DNA of 29,028 nucleotides from the NCBI GenBank assembly GCA_026770615.1, contig MU631668.1:20367-49394 (forward strand), in the 5' to 3' direction. The stretch is from Pavlovales sp. CCMP2436. Taxonomy: Eukaryota > Haptophyta > Pavlovophyceae > Pavlovales. A program made the translations under genes and the position numbers. This document shows, piece by piece, positions 8,965 to 18,778 of the stretch; the first letter of the stretch is position 1, and each line of letters opens with the position of its first letter. The notes below the pieces were generated by a model. It saw only the letters and a list, made by a program, of their open reading frames with translations. It made no database searches and was not told where the DNA came from.

Positions 8965-9110
8965 AAGAAATGGCCTCCAAAGTGAGGGTGGTAATTTAGC
9001 ATCCGAGTCAACGTACGCCCCCTGCTCACTTTGGAGACACTGTTCTCGGCATTCTCATCGGAATCAGGTGTCGGACCGTAGTAACCGATTTTGTTTCCCG
9101 TCAAATTCTG
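8965..9110. mobile_element. Diverged fold-back fragment related to 18169-18357
   Basis: Contains ATGGCCTCCAAAGTGAGGG with its inverse CTCACTTTGGAG at 9025-9036, then GAATCAGGTGTCGGACCGTA. All of these resemble the arms of the fold-back element at 18.2-18.36 kb. Confidence 0.5.
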
Positions 9111-9299
9111 CGTCTATCGGCATCTTTAGGGTTCGAAAACTCAGCACGAAAACCTCGGCCGGTTCAGCATTTCACTGTGCACCAAGAGCTGGCTCCAGCA
9201 GCGTCAAGCGTCTTCGTTTGACAGGGATGGTCTGTGCAATGGGTTCATACTGCATGGGTGGTATGGCCGCTGGTATCTTGATTCTTGTTCTGATGGCCT

Positions 9300-9400
9300 T
9301 TTTTGATTCATATTCTCTTTGCTACCCGCTCGGCTGTCTGGGCGGCCCACATGGCTATCTTAATCTTACACGTGTCGTATGTAGATACAGTAATAAGCAA
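9300..9400 (-). pseudogene. LINE B-family fragment (KIAMWAAQ region)
   Basis: The minus strand of 9311-9366 encodes KIKIAMWAAQTAERVAKR, closely matching KFKIAMWAAQAAERAAKK of LINE B (about 26405-26456). Similarity is limited to about 30 codons. The + frame here is probably a shadow. Confidence 0.6.
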
Positions 9401-9412
9401 ATTTATACGCGC

Positions 9413-9460
9413 CCGAGGCCCACCCCCGTAAAGGGGCTGGATAGACTGGGCCAGCAGTCA
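9413..9460 (+). repeat. Family hairpin of the LINE B 3' region, isolated
   Basis: GCGCCCGAGGCCCACCCCCG followed by a GGGG-rich partner matches the reverse complement of 7088-7130. It is in the opposite orientation to the adjacent KIAMWAAQ fragment, so the locus is rearranged. Confidence 0.5.
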
Positions 9461-9477
9461 AGCCGTATATGACGTAT

Positions 9478-10642
9478 ACGTGTCGTTATTGCGCAGCAAT
9501 AACTGAATATGTCGCTGGCAAGGACACGGCAGGTCATTCCCGCACGCACGCCGATCGGTCGCCGCGCCCGATGCGTCGGCGACTACCGCAGTCCGATGAG
9601 TGCATTACCAACGATGAGGAGACACGGTCCCCTTAAAATGTGCCCTTTATGGTTCCACCTTTGTGGTTCCATCAAAGGTGCCATTTTTATGGCTCCGTTA
9701 GTTGGTAACCTCCAAGCGATTGCGCTCGTCCGTCACTCTGTTCTCGTCCGTCCACTTCGCGCTCTCCGCAGAGAGCTCTCCGTCGCGCTTCACCGTCGCG
9801 CAGGAACTCGTCGCTCTTCACCCACCACCATCCCCATCGCCGCCTCAACTACTGGACACCCCTGTCGCCCAGGGAACTCAGCCTGTTGATTGAGATCTTC
9901 TTTACAACGCCGCGTCGACACGAGCCGGCCGCTGCGGCCCGCGCCATGCCGCCCGAGCTGGGCTGTCGCCGACGGCTTCATCCCAACGATATATTAGTTT
10001 ACTCGCCTTAGTGACATATAACTATTATATATACGTCGTTAAAGCGAGTAAACTAATATATCATTGGGGCCGTCGACTAGAGCCCGGCTCGGGCGGCACG
10101 GCGCGGGCCGCTGCAGCTGGCTCGAGTCGACGCGGCGTCGTAAAGAAGATCTCAATCAGCGGGCTAATTCCCTGGGCGACAGGTGGAGTCCGGTAGTTGA
10201 GGCGGCGATGGGGATGGTGGTGGGTGAAGAGCGACGAGTTCTTGCGCGACGGTGAAGCGCGACGGCCGGAGAGTTCTCTGCGGAGAACGCGAAGGGAGCG
10301 GACGGAGCAGAGTAACGACGAGCGAAACTTACTCGGCAGTTATTTACTGACGGAACCATAAAAAGGGACACCTTAAATGGAACTGTGGAACCTTAAATGG
10401 AACCGTGGAACTATAAAAAGGAGGGCCTTATTAATGGAACTGTGGCTCCTTCTTGGTAACACTTTCATCTTGGCGGCGCCAAGCGCAGCAGCTCGCTCTG
10501 CGGGCTGCTGTAGTCGCCGACGCATCGGGCGCGGCAACCGATTAGTGTATGTGCGGGAATGACCTGCCGTCTCCACGCCTACGACACATTCAGTTATTGC
10601 TGCGCAATAACAACACATGTCGTTAAAGCGAGTAAACTAATA
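9478..10642. repeat. Long inverted repeat (about 0.55-0.6 kb arms)
   Basis: The left arm (about 9478-10015) and right arm (about 10030-10642) are reverse complements along nearly their whole length, with scattered substitutions and indels. The axis is near 10024 in ATAACTATTATATA, leaving almost no spacer. Each outer end has a 7-bp-stem hairpin: TTATTGC-GCA-GCAATAA near 9485 and TTATTGC-TGC-GCAATAA near 10595. The right arm is bracketed by a 24-bp exact direct repeat starting GTCGTTAAAGCGAGTAAACT at 10035-10058 and 10619-10642. The arms contain GC-rich blocks and short GGAACC/TGGTTCC subrepeats. No convincing protein; probably two copies of one element joined head to head, or a fold-back transposon. 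Confidence 0.8.
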
Positions 10643-10689
10643 AACACCTATATCACCCACCAAAGAAAAGTTGTACCAACAGACAATAC

Positions 10690-12660
10690 ATGACACACGG
10701 AATCACATCACTCTCAACAATCCACCATATTGGACGCCTGAGAGGCGGCATCCCGGCTCGCACACCAAGGAAAAAGAGCATTTTAATAGCAAGCGCAAAT
10801 GTTGGTGGCATCTCAGGGTCAGACGGACTTACCAGACTCAACGCAGCCCTGCAACACAAACGGGAGTTTGACAAGGTGGAATATGACGTCCTTTTATTGC
10901 AAAAAACCAACCTATGCGAAGGAACCCTAACTACAAATTACATTGACGGATACACATTGTAAAATGATTTTAAACCTTCTAACATCAAGTCTGGGTCAAG
11001 GACAGCAATAGCAATCAGAACCACTCCAACAACCAATTATATGACCCTTACGATCATCAAGACAGGGAAATATATGGGCTGTGAAGCAGCCGGCCTCCTC
11101 ATCACAGGTGATCTCATCCTCCAGACCCAAACAGGAGACACACAAATCATAGAGCTCACCGGCTTCTACGCCCCCCACAAAAAGTCAAGAAAAGAGTCTT
11201 TTCTCCCAATTCTCGAGGCCCATTTGACAGCAGGCGACCGAATGGCACCAGGTCGCTCCGGTGTCGTCCGTGTAGCAGGAGGAGACGGTAACGGGGTGTA
11301 GGCAACAAACGAGGTCATCTATCTCACAGATGGCACGGAGACCAAACAAAACCACGAACGGGAACCTTATGGATGGGATTTCAAACAAACGATGGGAAAT
11401 CTAACTGAAATGAAAAACCAAAAACTACCAGGCACCGTTAACCCACAGACCAATTATACACACCGCATCGGGAAAATCTGCAAACGTATCGACTACATCT
11501 TCTCCAACATTATCATCAGCGAACACGTTTGACACGCAAACGAAGATGAAGGTGCATCCGTAAAACCTGGCACTACAGCACACTAATCAAGCACCCATTT
11601 TTGGGTAACGGCAGACATCCCTCTCAACCTACTCAATGGAGCAGTTCGACCACCGGCACATAAGTGCTACCAGCCACAACACATACATCTAAACCTAGCA
11701 AACCGCGTGTAAGAAGCCAAAGCTGGGAATGCCCTGATACCGTCACTAACCAAAATGCTCGACACACTTCCAACCGAGGTCAGGGAAACCCTCATTGACA
11801 ACAGCATCTTAACCAGGGAAAATACATCGCAAGAGGACTGGACATCAGCAATCAACCAACTAGGCAACGCACTATCATGACTTACGAAGTTTGCCACCAC
11901 AGGCGTCAGGAAAGCTATCGCCCTACCCCCAATCGCTTCCGACCAGGATAAACCCGGCAAACGCATCAGATGCGTCCTAGCCCCCGAGGCTAGGAAAGAC
12001 AGGCATCTAGCTGCTTGGTACAGTAAAGCCGCAGCAGTCACAACACAAATATTAGCTACCCGTTGCAACCCCCCTCGCATCCACCCAGCCGACGTAAACA
12101 ACCCAAGAGCCAGCACACCAAGCCACACCTTAACACAATCCGACCACATACGCCACCGGAGGGTCATGACCACATGCAATAAAGTTATCCAGAAATGGGA
12201 ACCCAGCGATGTACCCACACTTGGCCCAGGAGGCACCTCAACACCAAACCACAGGGACCTCTTCAAAACCGGAAATTCTGCACTCCGTAATTGGCGAGAC
12301 CAACTGCACCAGAAAACCGCAGACCACACCCTAGCCTACATTGTGAAGCAGAGGACAGCCGATCAAAAACGCGCCAAAGATCTGGAAACAGCCATTCTAG
12401 CCGAACTCTTTTGCAAGGGCACAGCAGAAGCACGCACCTTACTCAATAGACCCTACAAACACCACAGGGCAGATCTCTCGATGCTAAGAGTTAAAGCCAC
12501 AGGGAAAACCACGCAAGACCCAACCACCATTAGGGATGAAGCAGCCGCCTACACAGAGAGCCTTCTAAACCCACAACAACCACCCCCTTCACACGCAACC
12601 ACAAACGCCACAAGACCCTGGGAAAACCCAGCAATCTGGCAAACCTGCCCCTCAAGCTGA
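10690..12660 (+). pseudogene. LINE A endonuclease and linker (broken frame)
   Basis: One frame runs throughout, with in-frame stops near 10960, 11299, 11530, 11584, 11709, 11878 and 12658. Endonuclease motifs seen: SANVGGI then YDVLLLQKTNL (family QET, Glu here Lys), SRTAIAI, GDGNGV (family GDFN), RIDYIF at about 11485-11502, and STHFWVTADIPL (family SDH, with the Asp lost). The domain would nick the target DNA to prime reverse transcription; two catalytic acidic residues appear replaced. The linker (about 11700-12660) is Lys/Arg/Ala-rich without a recognised domain. Confidence 0.75.
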
Positions 12661-14290
12661 AATGAAGAAATCACAAAAGAAGTCTGCGCACTAGCCACCG
12701 AAGCAAAAATTCATAAATTAATCCACAAAGGGAAACCAACGGAGCCCCAGGCCTCGATGGCATCCAATACGGAGTGCTGAAGCTGATGATACACGCAGAT
12801 GACCTCGCCGCGGAGCAAGCATCGAAATGCGGGATTTTCTACCAACCAGACCGAGTCAAAATCTTCCTCACCAACATAGTAAACTGCCTCCTCAAAACAC
12901 CCATGCTACCTAAAGTAGGGACCAAAGCAGAGGTCGTTCATTTCCATAAGAAAGGTGACCCCTCAGATCTGACCAACTACAGAGGCATTGCCCTTCAAAG
13001 CATCCTTTACAAACTCGCAGCAGCGCACACTGCAGGCCGCATCATGAAAGCAGTGCGCAGTCAAAAAATAATCCACGCCGCCACACAAGGAGCCACACGG
13101 GCCAAAAGCAACTCCGGCCTACAAGCAGCAACTCCATAATAATGCATGCCAAGCGGAATAACAAAGAACTCCACATCGTCTTCTGCGACATTGCAAAGGC
13201 TTTCGACAAAGTCCCACAAGCTGCATTAATAAAGACGCTCAAACTACACGGCTTCCCCGAAGAACTTATTCAACGAGTCGAAAATCTACAAGTCTGCGAC
13301 GAAGCAGCAACCTGCACCCCATATGGCCATTCACACCGCACATGCCCAATAACGTTGGTATGCAAGCAGGGGTGCCCCATGAGCCCGATCAGATTCTGTC
13401 TTTTCATCGACGTGTTCTACCGCTGGCTCGCCATCAAACACCCTGAAACGCATATAAGCCCGATCCCGACAGCGACCATCGCCTTTTCGCTCAAGCCTGG
13501 ATGGACGATACAGCACTCGTCGCCAACACCACAACGGGAAGCACCCAACAAATCGCACTTTTACACGAATTCCTCACCGCCCACAACATGCCACTCAACA
13601 TCTCAAAATGCAGCCACTTCCAATGGCTACCTACAGGGCCTCACAAAAGAGCCCGAACAGACGAAGGAAAGGAAGACACAACTACACCGGAAATTTTAAT
13701 CATTCCAGCAACTGACCACCGCCCCCACCTCGAAATAATAACACTCAACAACGGGGACCAAGTGACCTACCTAGGCATAAGCATGGGCCCAACCCTCAAA
13801 TGGGACGTAACGTGGACTCACCTGCAGACCCGCCTAGGCGCTGCAGCATCCAGATGGAAAGCAGTAGCAGCGTCACCGGCGTGCCGTCTAGCTACACTGG
13901 TCATGTTCACAGCATATGACATATTAAGCTTCCTACCCTACCACCTACAAGCAATTGGAACCACAGCAGCACAGTTAAACTCAGCCCGGAATACCCTGCT
14001 CTCGCCCATAATACGCAGAAGTTTGCTCCCCGCACTTTTCACACCAACAGCCATGCTTTACGGCTCACTTAACTCCGGAGGAACGGGAATTACAGACCCT
14101 TTCGCTCTCAACGCAGGGTACAAAGCCGCAGCCCTGCTCACCCTCCTTAATACAAGCTCTGCAGTGGGCATAGCATTACGCCAACTATATTTATGATAGG
14201 GATTCAAGCTGGCATCTGACTGTGCCAACTATATCATACCTTCAACGGCACTCTCGAATACGACAGATCACAGGCCCACCATGACACTCC
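12661..14290 (+). pseudogene. LINE A reverse transcriptase (three frames)
   Basis: A frameshift near 12745 leads into GAPGLDGIQYGVLK and KKGDPSDLTNYRGIALQSIL (to a double TAA at 13137). A second frame carries motif A, IVFCDIAKAFDKVP (about 13175-13215), and motif B, CKQGCPMSPIRFCLFI (about 13360-13408). A third frame carries the catalytic WMDDTALVA (13498-13524, both Asp present) and VTYLGI. Frame three ends at a stop created by the micro-insertion at 14191; removing that insert and one duplication would leave the frame open for about 30 further codons. The enzyme would copy element RNA at the nicked target. Confidence 0.85.
14180..14234 (+). mobile_element. Micro-insertion element, copy 3, with exact 11-bp target duplication
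   Basis: A 33-bp insert (14191-14223), core GATAGGGATTCAAGCTGGCA, is flanked by exact copies of GCCAACTATAT (14180-14190 and 14224-14234). It adds 44 bp to the reverse transcriptase frame, introducing a TGA and a frameshift. Because the interrupted frame is recognisable on both sides, this is a clean before-and-after record of insertion. Confidence 0.8.
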
Positions 14291-14499
14291 TACCCCCCCA
14301 CAGTCGCAGAAGGCTGGCGATCCCTAAATAGCACGGTCACAAAAGAATCCGACGACCCGATTGCAACCAACATTCGAATAGCGGCCGACATTCCGATTGG
14401 GAAACTCACACTCGGTGAGCTCATCGGACCAGAACTGAACTCTTCATTAATAGCCACCGGGAAAGCCCAAACTCAAGGCGGCCTAACCAAAAAGCTACG

Positions 14500-15631
14500 G
14501 AGCCAACTACAGACCCAACTCAACAGACCACTCGCCGACACACTCCAACTGTGCCAACCCATACAAGGACAAACACACGGAACAACAGATCTAGACCGTG
14601 CCATTCTCTCGCCCAACCCCACAGCAGCGATAGAACGGACGATCAAGAGGAACATCCAGCTGAACGGTTCATCAAGTGCACACACAAACGAGGATCCTTA
14701 GGTCTCAGAAAGCAGAGCCCTCTTCGCAAAAGAATGGGTCTCCAACTGGAAGGCAGGCAACGAACACCACATCCCACCATCTATTCAAAAAATCCGGACA
14801 GCCGCAACCTTTTAAGCCCTCCCACGTTTTGCTGCATCCGCAGGCGCCAGATCCCACACGGCACACCTGCGAAACGCACACCTGGACAAACATGACAAAA
14901 CACTAGGAGCAGCTCTCCCGGGAGGCTCAGTCACCGACGTAGCAGTTGATGGCTCCCACAAGGAGACGACAGGGAAAACCGCAGCAGGCGTCGCCTTCCT
15001 AATCAACTACCCAGACGGGAGACAGGAAATTCACATGACTAACGCCATCCGCCCAGGGGACAATGATGCTCTAGACAGCGATCTTACAGCTGCGACACTC
15101 GGTCTCCGACTCAAATCCCTCCAAACACAGACGACACTCACCACCTCTTGGGACTGCCTCAACCCACTCAGGAATCTGTGGCGCTTTAACCCCAACTGCA
15201 ACACAGCCACAAACACCGACCCACAACCCCAACACCAAGGCACAAACGAAATATCCACGAATCCGGCCGTCACAACTCCGGAGACTCAGCGAACTCCTCA
15301 CACGCAACACCAACGCCGGCAACACCCACATTTTCAAGCACCAAAAAGCCCACAAAGCGGACTCTTTCCTCAGACCACTGATAAAAGACCCAACAATTGA
15401 CACAGTCAGCCAAGTCTACATCTACATATAGACAACGCGGGAACCACTGCCCTCATCGTCAAGGCCAACGAGAAGGCAAACGAGATACAACCATCGCCCA
15501 CGGCAAGGGGAGTACCAACGCCAGCCTATGACGCAGAACATGTGACACTCAACGTCTGCACTGACTGGGCCGCCAGGCAAGTGGCAGTGGAGAACCAAAC
15601 CCCCTTTCACGACCTAGGCCCATGCGCCTAG
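14500..15631 (+). pseudogene. LINE A RNase H domain
   Basis: One frame, with stops near 14699 and 14813, runs through AKEWVSNWKAGNEHH into VAVDGSHKETTGKTAAGVAF (first catalytic Asp, about 14940-14999), then DLTAATLGLRL (second position, Asp for the usual Glu) and SWDCLN (third). After a frameshift near 15400 comes EHVTLNVCTDWAARQV (last Asp) and a TAG at 15629-15631. The domain would remove the RNA strand of the hybrid. The order and spacing fit LINE-type RNase H. Confidence 0.7.
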
Positions 15632-15639
15632 CCGCCAGC

Positions 15640-16450
15640 AATGTACAGCGCCACAGATAAAGACGGGAACTTTATTGACCACACACCATCCACTATCCGT
15701 AGGGCAGTCATAGAAGAAGCAGGGACCCAGCACTTAACATCCATATCCGCAAGGATCCCCGGAACCTCACTAGACGCACACAAAAATATGCCATCCGCCT
15801 AAGGGACCGAACCGACATCTGGGTAAAGGAGTCAACAGCCTCCTTAAGACCACCCACCGGAAAAAACTCAGAGGCTACACAACGCACATACGTCCGATAC
15901 ATGACAAGCACCGCGAATTACAACTCAGACCGGACAAAAGACGAACCAAAGCTCCTCGACGTGGCCCTTTACGAAGGTGGCCCTAAACTCAGCACCAAAT
16001 GCCCCTTCTGCATCATGAAAAGCCTGAACCCAGCGGACGGAACGGACTCAGTCGATCATATCATGAAGCATAGCCCAGCAACCGCCGACCAACGCGACCT
16101 TCGACGGATCGTACTCATGAAAAAACTCGGAGGCCTCGGCACCACCTCGGAAATACGCGCCATCGCCGACTCTGCGCTCAGCCACCCGGACGCGCACTCA
16201 CGCCGGGAGCGTCTCGGTACAGACCCAGGAGCTAGTCGAGGAATGCCTCAAACTGAACCCGACCTGGGAGTACAAGACGGGCATCATACAAGAGGTCCTC
16301 CTAGCAGCCACGGAAGCTTTAAACGCCGAACGAACCAAGCTCATTAAGGGCGATGAGCCCATCACTGACCCTGATGACCCAGAAGACACGGAAAGCGACC
16401 CGTTCACACCACCAACCCAGCCACAACAGAGCAACAACTTGGCAAGCACC
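15640..16450 (+). pseudogene. LINE A zinc-knuckle region
   Basis: After broken pieces (TDIWVKESTASLRPP) an open frame from 15901 contains KCPFC followed by VDHIMKH, a C-x2-C and H-x3-H arrangement comparable to the C-terminal cysteine/histidine knuckle of many LINE ORF2 proteins. A frameshift near 16200 continues into an acidic segment (KGDEPITDPDDPEDTESDPF). The region probably helps bind element RNA or DNA, by analogy only. Confidence 0.6.
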
Positions 16451-17443
16451 CACAATCAATGTCGGCGCTTTCGCAGCCGCCCTCAAAGGCCGCCACCAAC
16501 AATATACAGACACCCAACAAAAACACAATAAAGCCAGACGGGCTGCCCAGGGACGGGAATCCAACCCCCCAAACCTACCCAAACGACCTCGCACAAAAAA
16601 GGGCACAGGCATAGGCAACACCCCGACAGGAGATGGAGCCAGAAGCAGCATACGAATCGCCAATGACTCTCCAACAGAAGATAGAGCCGGAAGTAGCACA
16701 ACAACCATCCATAACCCCCGAGACGCCCACGTGCTCAAAAGGGCAACCATGGGAAACCAAGCCAATCATCCGATGGACACCAGCGAGAGCATGGGAAATC
16801 GGAAAAATCTACACTGCCGTAAACCTCATGGACATGGACGTTGTAGGTGACGGGAACTGCTTTCTCTACGCAGCCATGGGAATCGACGGCAGCGGTGCAA
16901 GCCACAAACCAGCAGCAGCGAACCTCCGCGAACGAGCCATAGCCAACGCCCGGGCGCTACCCGAAACCGTCCAGAACCACTTAGACCTCAGACGGCCCGA
17001 CGACGACCCAACAGACCCCTGGCAACAGCACCGCTCCTATGTGGTCGATGGCATATCAGGCAAAGGAAGGCGGTTGGATACACAACAACATGTTCTGCAG
17101 CATAGCAATCATCCTACGGATCGACATAGCAATAGCCACTCACAAGCAAATGGGAATAGACGTGACCACAACCTTATTATTTCATATGGCAGGCCCAGAC
17201 CCCAACTTACCTCACCCAGCCCATCCACTACCAAAACAACTTAAAAGCGTCCAATGGGCGCCACCAGCAGCACCAAGACCAGGGGCACGCAGGCTCCGAC
17301 AACATTTACTAGTCACACTGATAAACACTCCCAGACAAACAGACCTCGTACCCACACCCATTCGCGTGATACACAGCAACATCGGCTCACACTACAGAGG
17401 AACCCAACCACTCATTCCAGGCCAACAACCGCAACCACCTTAG
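16451..17443 (+). pseudogene. LINE A OTU-family cysteine protease domain
   Basis: The clearest frame starts at 16633. VVGDGNCFLYAAMG (about 16840-16881) matches the OTU active-site block DGNCxF, with Asp, Gly, Asn and nucleophilic Cys all present. A frameshift near 17060 leads to the second half, GGWIHNNMFCSIAIIL, and RVIHSNIGSHYRG near 17362-17400, whose HY matches the catalytic His block. The frame ends QQPQPP-TAG at 17441-17443. OTU proteases are best known as deubiquitinases; OTU-like domains also occur in some transposable elements, where their role is unsettled. The same C-terminal half occurs in the truncated copy at 4277. Confidence 0.75.
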
Positions 17444-17585
17444 ACGAGAAGAGAATTTATTTAAGGTAAGTGGAGGATTATTGAGTCACCCTGCAGCCTG
17501 GGACTAAACCAGGGGTTGGAGATATTACCGCCCTCGGCAGTTAGGCGAGCTGCGCATTAGCGCACTTCATTCTAATTTTGTACCT
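17444..17585 (+). other. LINE A 3' UTR with three conserved hairpins
   Basis: Outer stem CTGCAG (17491-17496) with CGGCAG (17535-17540); inner stem CCTGG/CCAGG (17497-17501, 17509-17513) with a 7-base loop; and TGCGC-ATTA-GCGCA (17551-17564). All recur in the truncated copy at 4661-4732. It is probably the RNA structure recognised by the LINE reverse transcriptase, as known for other LINEs. Confidence 0.6.
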
Positions 17586-17672
17586 ATATCGTATCTCCCA
17601 AATAAAACAACTCGGCTCGGGGCAGTATAAGCCCTGTCCACCGAAATTACACCATATGCGGCAGCGTGATAC

Positions 17673-17777
17673 GGGCGCAAGGTGATCGATTGAGAAGGAG
17701 TTGCAATTGATGAAGACGTTCTTCACGACGCGCGGAACAACTTTGCTACTTGCAACTTCTTCCCAATCGTCAGCCAA
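17673..17777. repeat. Imperfect hairpin 1
   Basis: GATTGAGAAGGAGTTGCAA on the left pairs imperfectly with TTGCAACTTCTTCCCAATC on the right, with CGACGCG near the loop. Related to the hairpin at 17938-18009. Confidence 0.6.
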
Positions 17778-17937
17778 AATAAACTGATGCGAGTGTACGG
17801 CGGGGTCAGATCGTGTTCAAACGCCCGGAAGGGGGGGGGAGAAGCCGATTTACAAAATGTTTTGCCCTTTTACCGTACAGGGCTGGTAAACGGCAAAGAC
17901 CATCATACGAGCGACAGCTGGACCGGGCGGCCCATTC

Positions 17938-18009
17938 GAAAGAAGTTGCGAGGAACAAAGTTGTTCTACGCGTCATGTAGAACAACTTCGTTCACCGCAA
18001 CTTCTTCTC
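17938..18009. repeat. Hairpin 2, about 30-bp stem
   Basis: The left arm AGAAGTTGCGAGGAACAAAG plus TTGTTCTAC pairs with GTAGAACAACTTCGTTCACC plus GCAACTTCTTC around a 7-base loop (17970-17976), with few mismatches. Same family as hairpin 1. The 17778-17937 spacer holds no recognised gene. Confidence 0.7.
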
Positions 18010-18040
18010 AATCGGCAACCTTGCGCCTGTACTTTCATGC

Positions 18041-18427
18041 AAATCGTGTATTTATAAAAGCCACTTCGTCAGTATTGTGCAAAAGTCAGAGGGGTGCACG
18101 GGGGTGCGCGCCAAAATAAGGTTTGATCCAAATAAAACTTTGAATATACTTTAAACGCAAAATTGAGCGGACAACAACTTTGGTACTACGGTCCGACACC
18201 TGATTCTAACAGGAAGTGCAAGGAAACGGCCTCCAAGTGAGGGGACGTATTTTTAGCATATGTGACCGTTTTTTCGGCAACGTACCATCGCTTTGGAGGC
18301 CGTTTTCTTGTACTTCCTGTTAGAATTAGGTGTCGATCCGAAGTACCGAAGTTGTACCCTGCTCAAGTTTGCGAAAACCCTACCCAATATTGTTAGTTGC
18401 AAAGTGGCTTTTATAAATACACGATTT
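18041..18427. mobile_element. Fold-back element with perfect 26-bp outer inverted repeat
   Basis: AAATCGTGTATTTATAAAAG plus CCACTT at 18041-18066 is exactly reverse-complemented at 18402-18427. Inside is a second inverted pair of about 68 bases (18169-18237 and 18290-18357), whose 37-base inner part differs only by transitions. No coding capacity. A diverged relative of the inner part lies at 8965-9110. Confidence 0.75.
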
Positions 18428-18668
18428 GTATGGAATTCACGATGCCTAAAAAAAGGAGAAACCACATTTTAAAACGCGTTGGCATTCAAATTTTAGCGAC
18501 CACAATCCACGTTGTAAATGTTTTGGATGACTTCAATTACATGCGACAGCACGATTTTCTCTCTTCAAATGCATGGGAGTAAGGGGTCTATATTTCACTG
18601 GTTTTGGATGACTCCGTAACCCCCCACCCCTCCCTCCTGGCATTTTCACCAGTGGGGCTGGACAACGC
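18428..18668. other. No recognised feature
   Basis: A 61-codon + frame spans 18397-18582 but begins inside the fold-back arm and resembles nothing I know. Confidence 0.4.
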
Positions 18669-18778
18669 TTATCTTGCTATAATTCCGCAGTGTAGCCTGC
18701 GGAACCCGGAATTATCTTGCTATAATTCCGCAGTGTAGCCTGCGGAACCCGGAATTATCGCGCTATGATTACGCGGGA
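18669..18778. repeat. 43-bp tandem repeat, two exact units plus a partial
   Basis: Units at 18669-18711 and 18712-18754 appear identical; a degenerate third begins at 18755. Each unit holds a hairpin CCGCAG-TGTAGC-CTGCGG. Confidence 0.85.

Larger units (their letters stand above)
10660..17585 (+). mobile_element. LINE A: decayed non-LTR retrotransposon with OTU domain
   Basis: About 6.9 kb coding, in order, an APE-like endonuclease, reverse transcriptase, RNase H, a cysteine/histidine knuckle and an OTU-type cysteine protease domain, then a structured 3' UTR. The coding frame is preserved over long stretches but broken by at least ten stops and several frameshifts, so this copy is dead. A 5'-truncated relative lies at 4277-4755, which confirms the 3' end near 17585. 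The 5' end is unclear: it abuts the long inverted repeat, and no ORF1 was seen. Clade assignment is not possible by eye. It shares the segment ESTASLRxP and general order with LINE B, so the two are related families. Confidence 0.85.

Noticed and set aside
9130..9147. TTAGGGTTCGAAAACTC as a tRNA T-arm
   Set aside because: No matching acceptor, D or anticodon stems could be placed around it.
10690..12660. Alternative nuclear genetic code explaining the in-frame stops
   Set aside because: All three stop codons occur, frameshifts follow, catalytic residues are lost, and the intact host genes end at ordinary stops; decay is simpler.
14191..14223. Micro-insertion as an introner-type intron
   Set aside because: No GT at one end and AG at the other on either strand, and 33 bp is too short for a normal intron.
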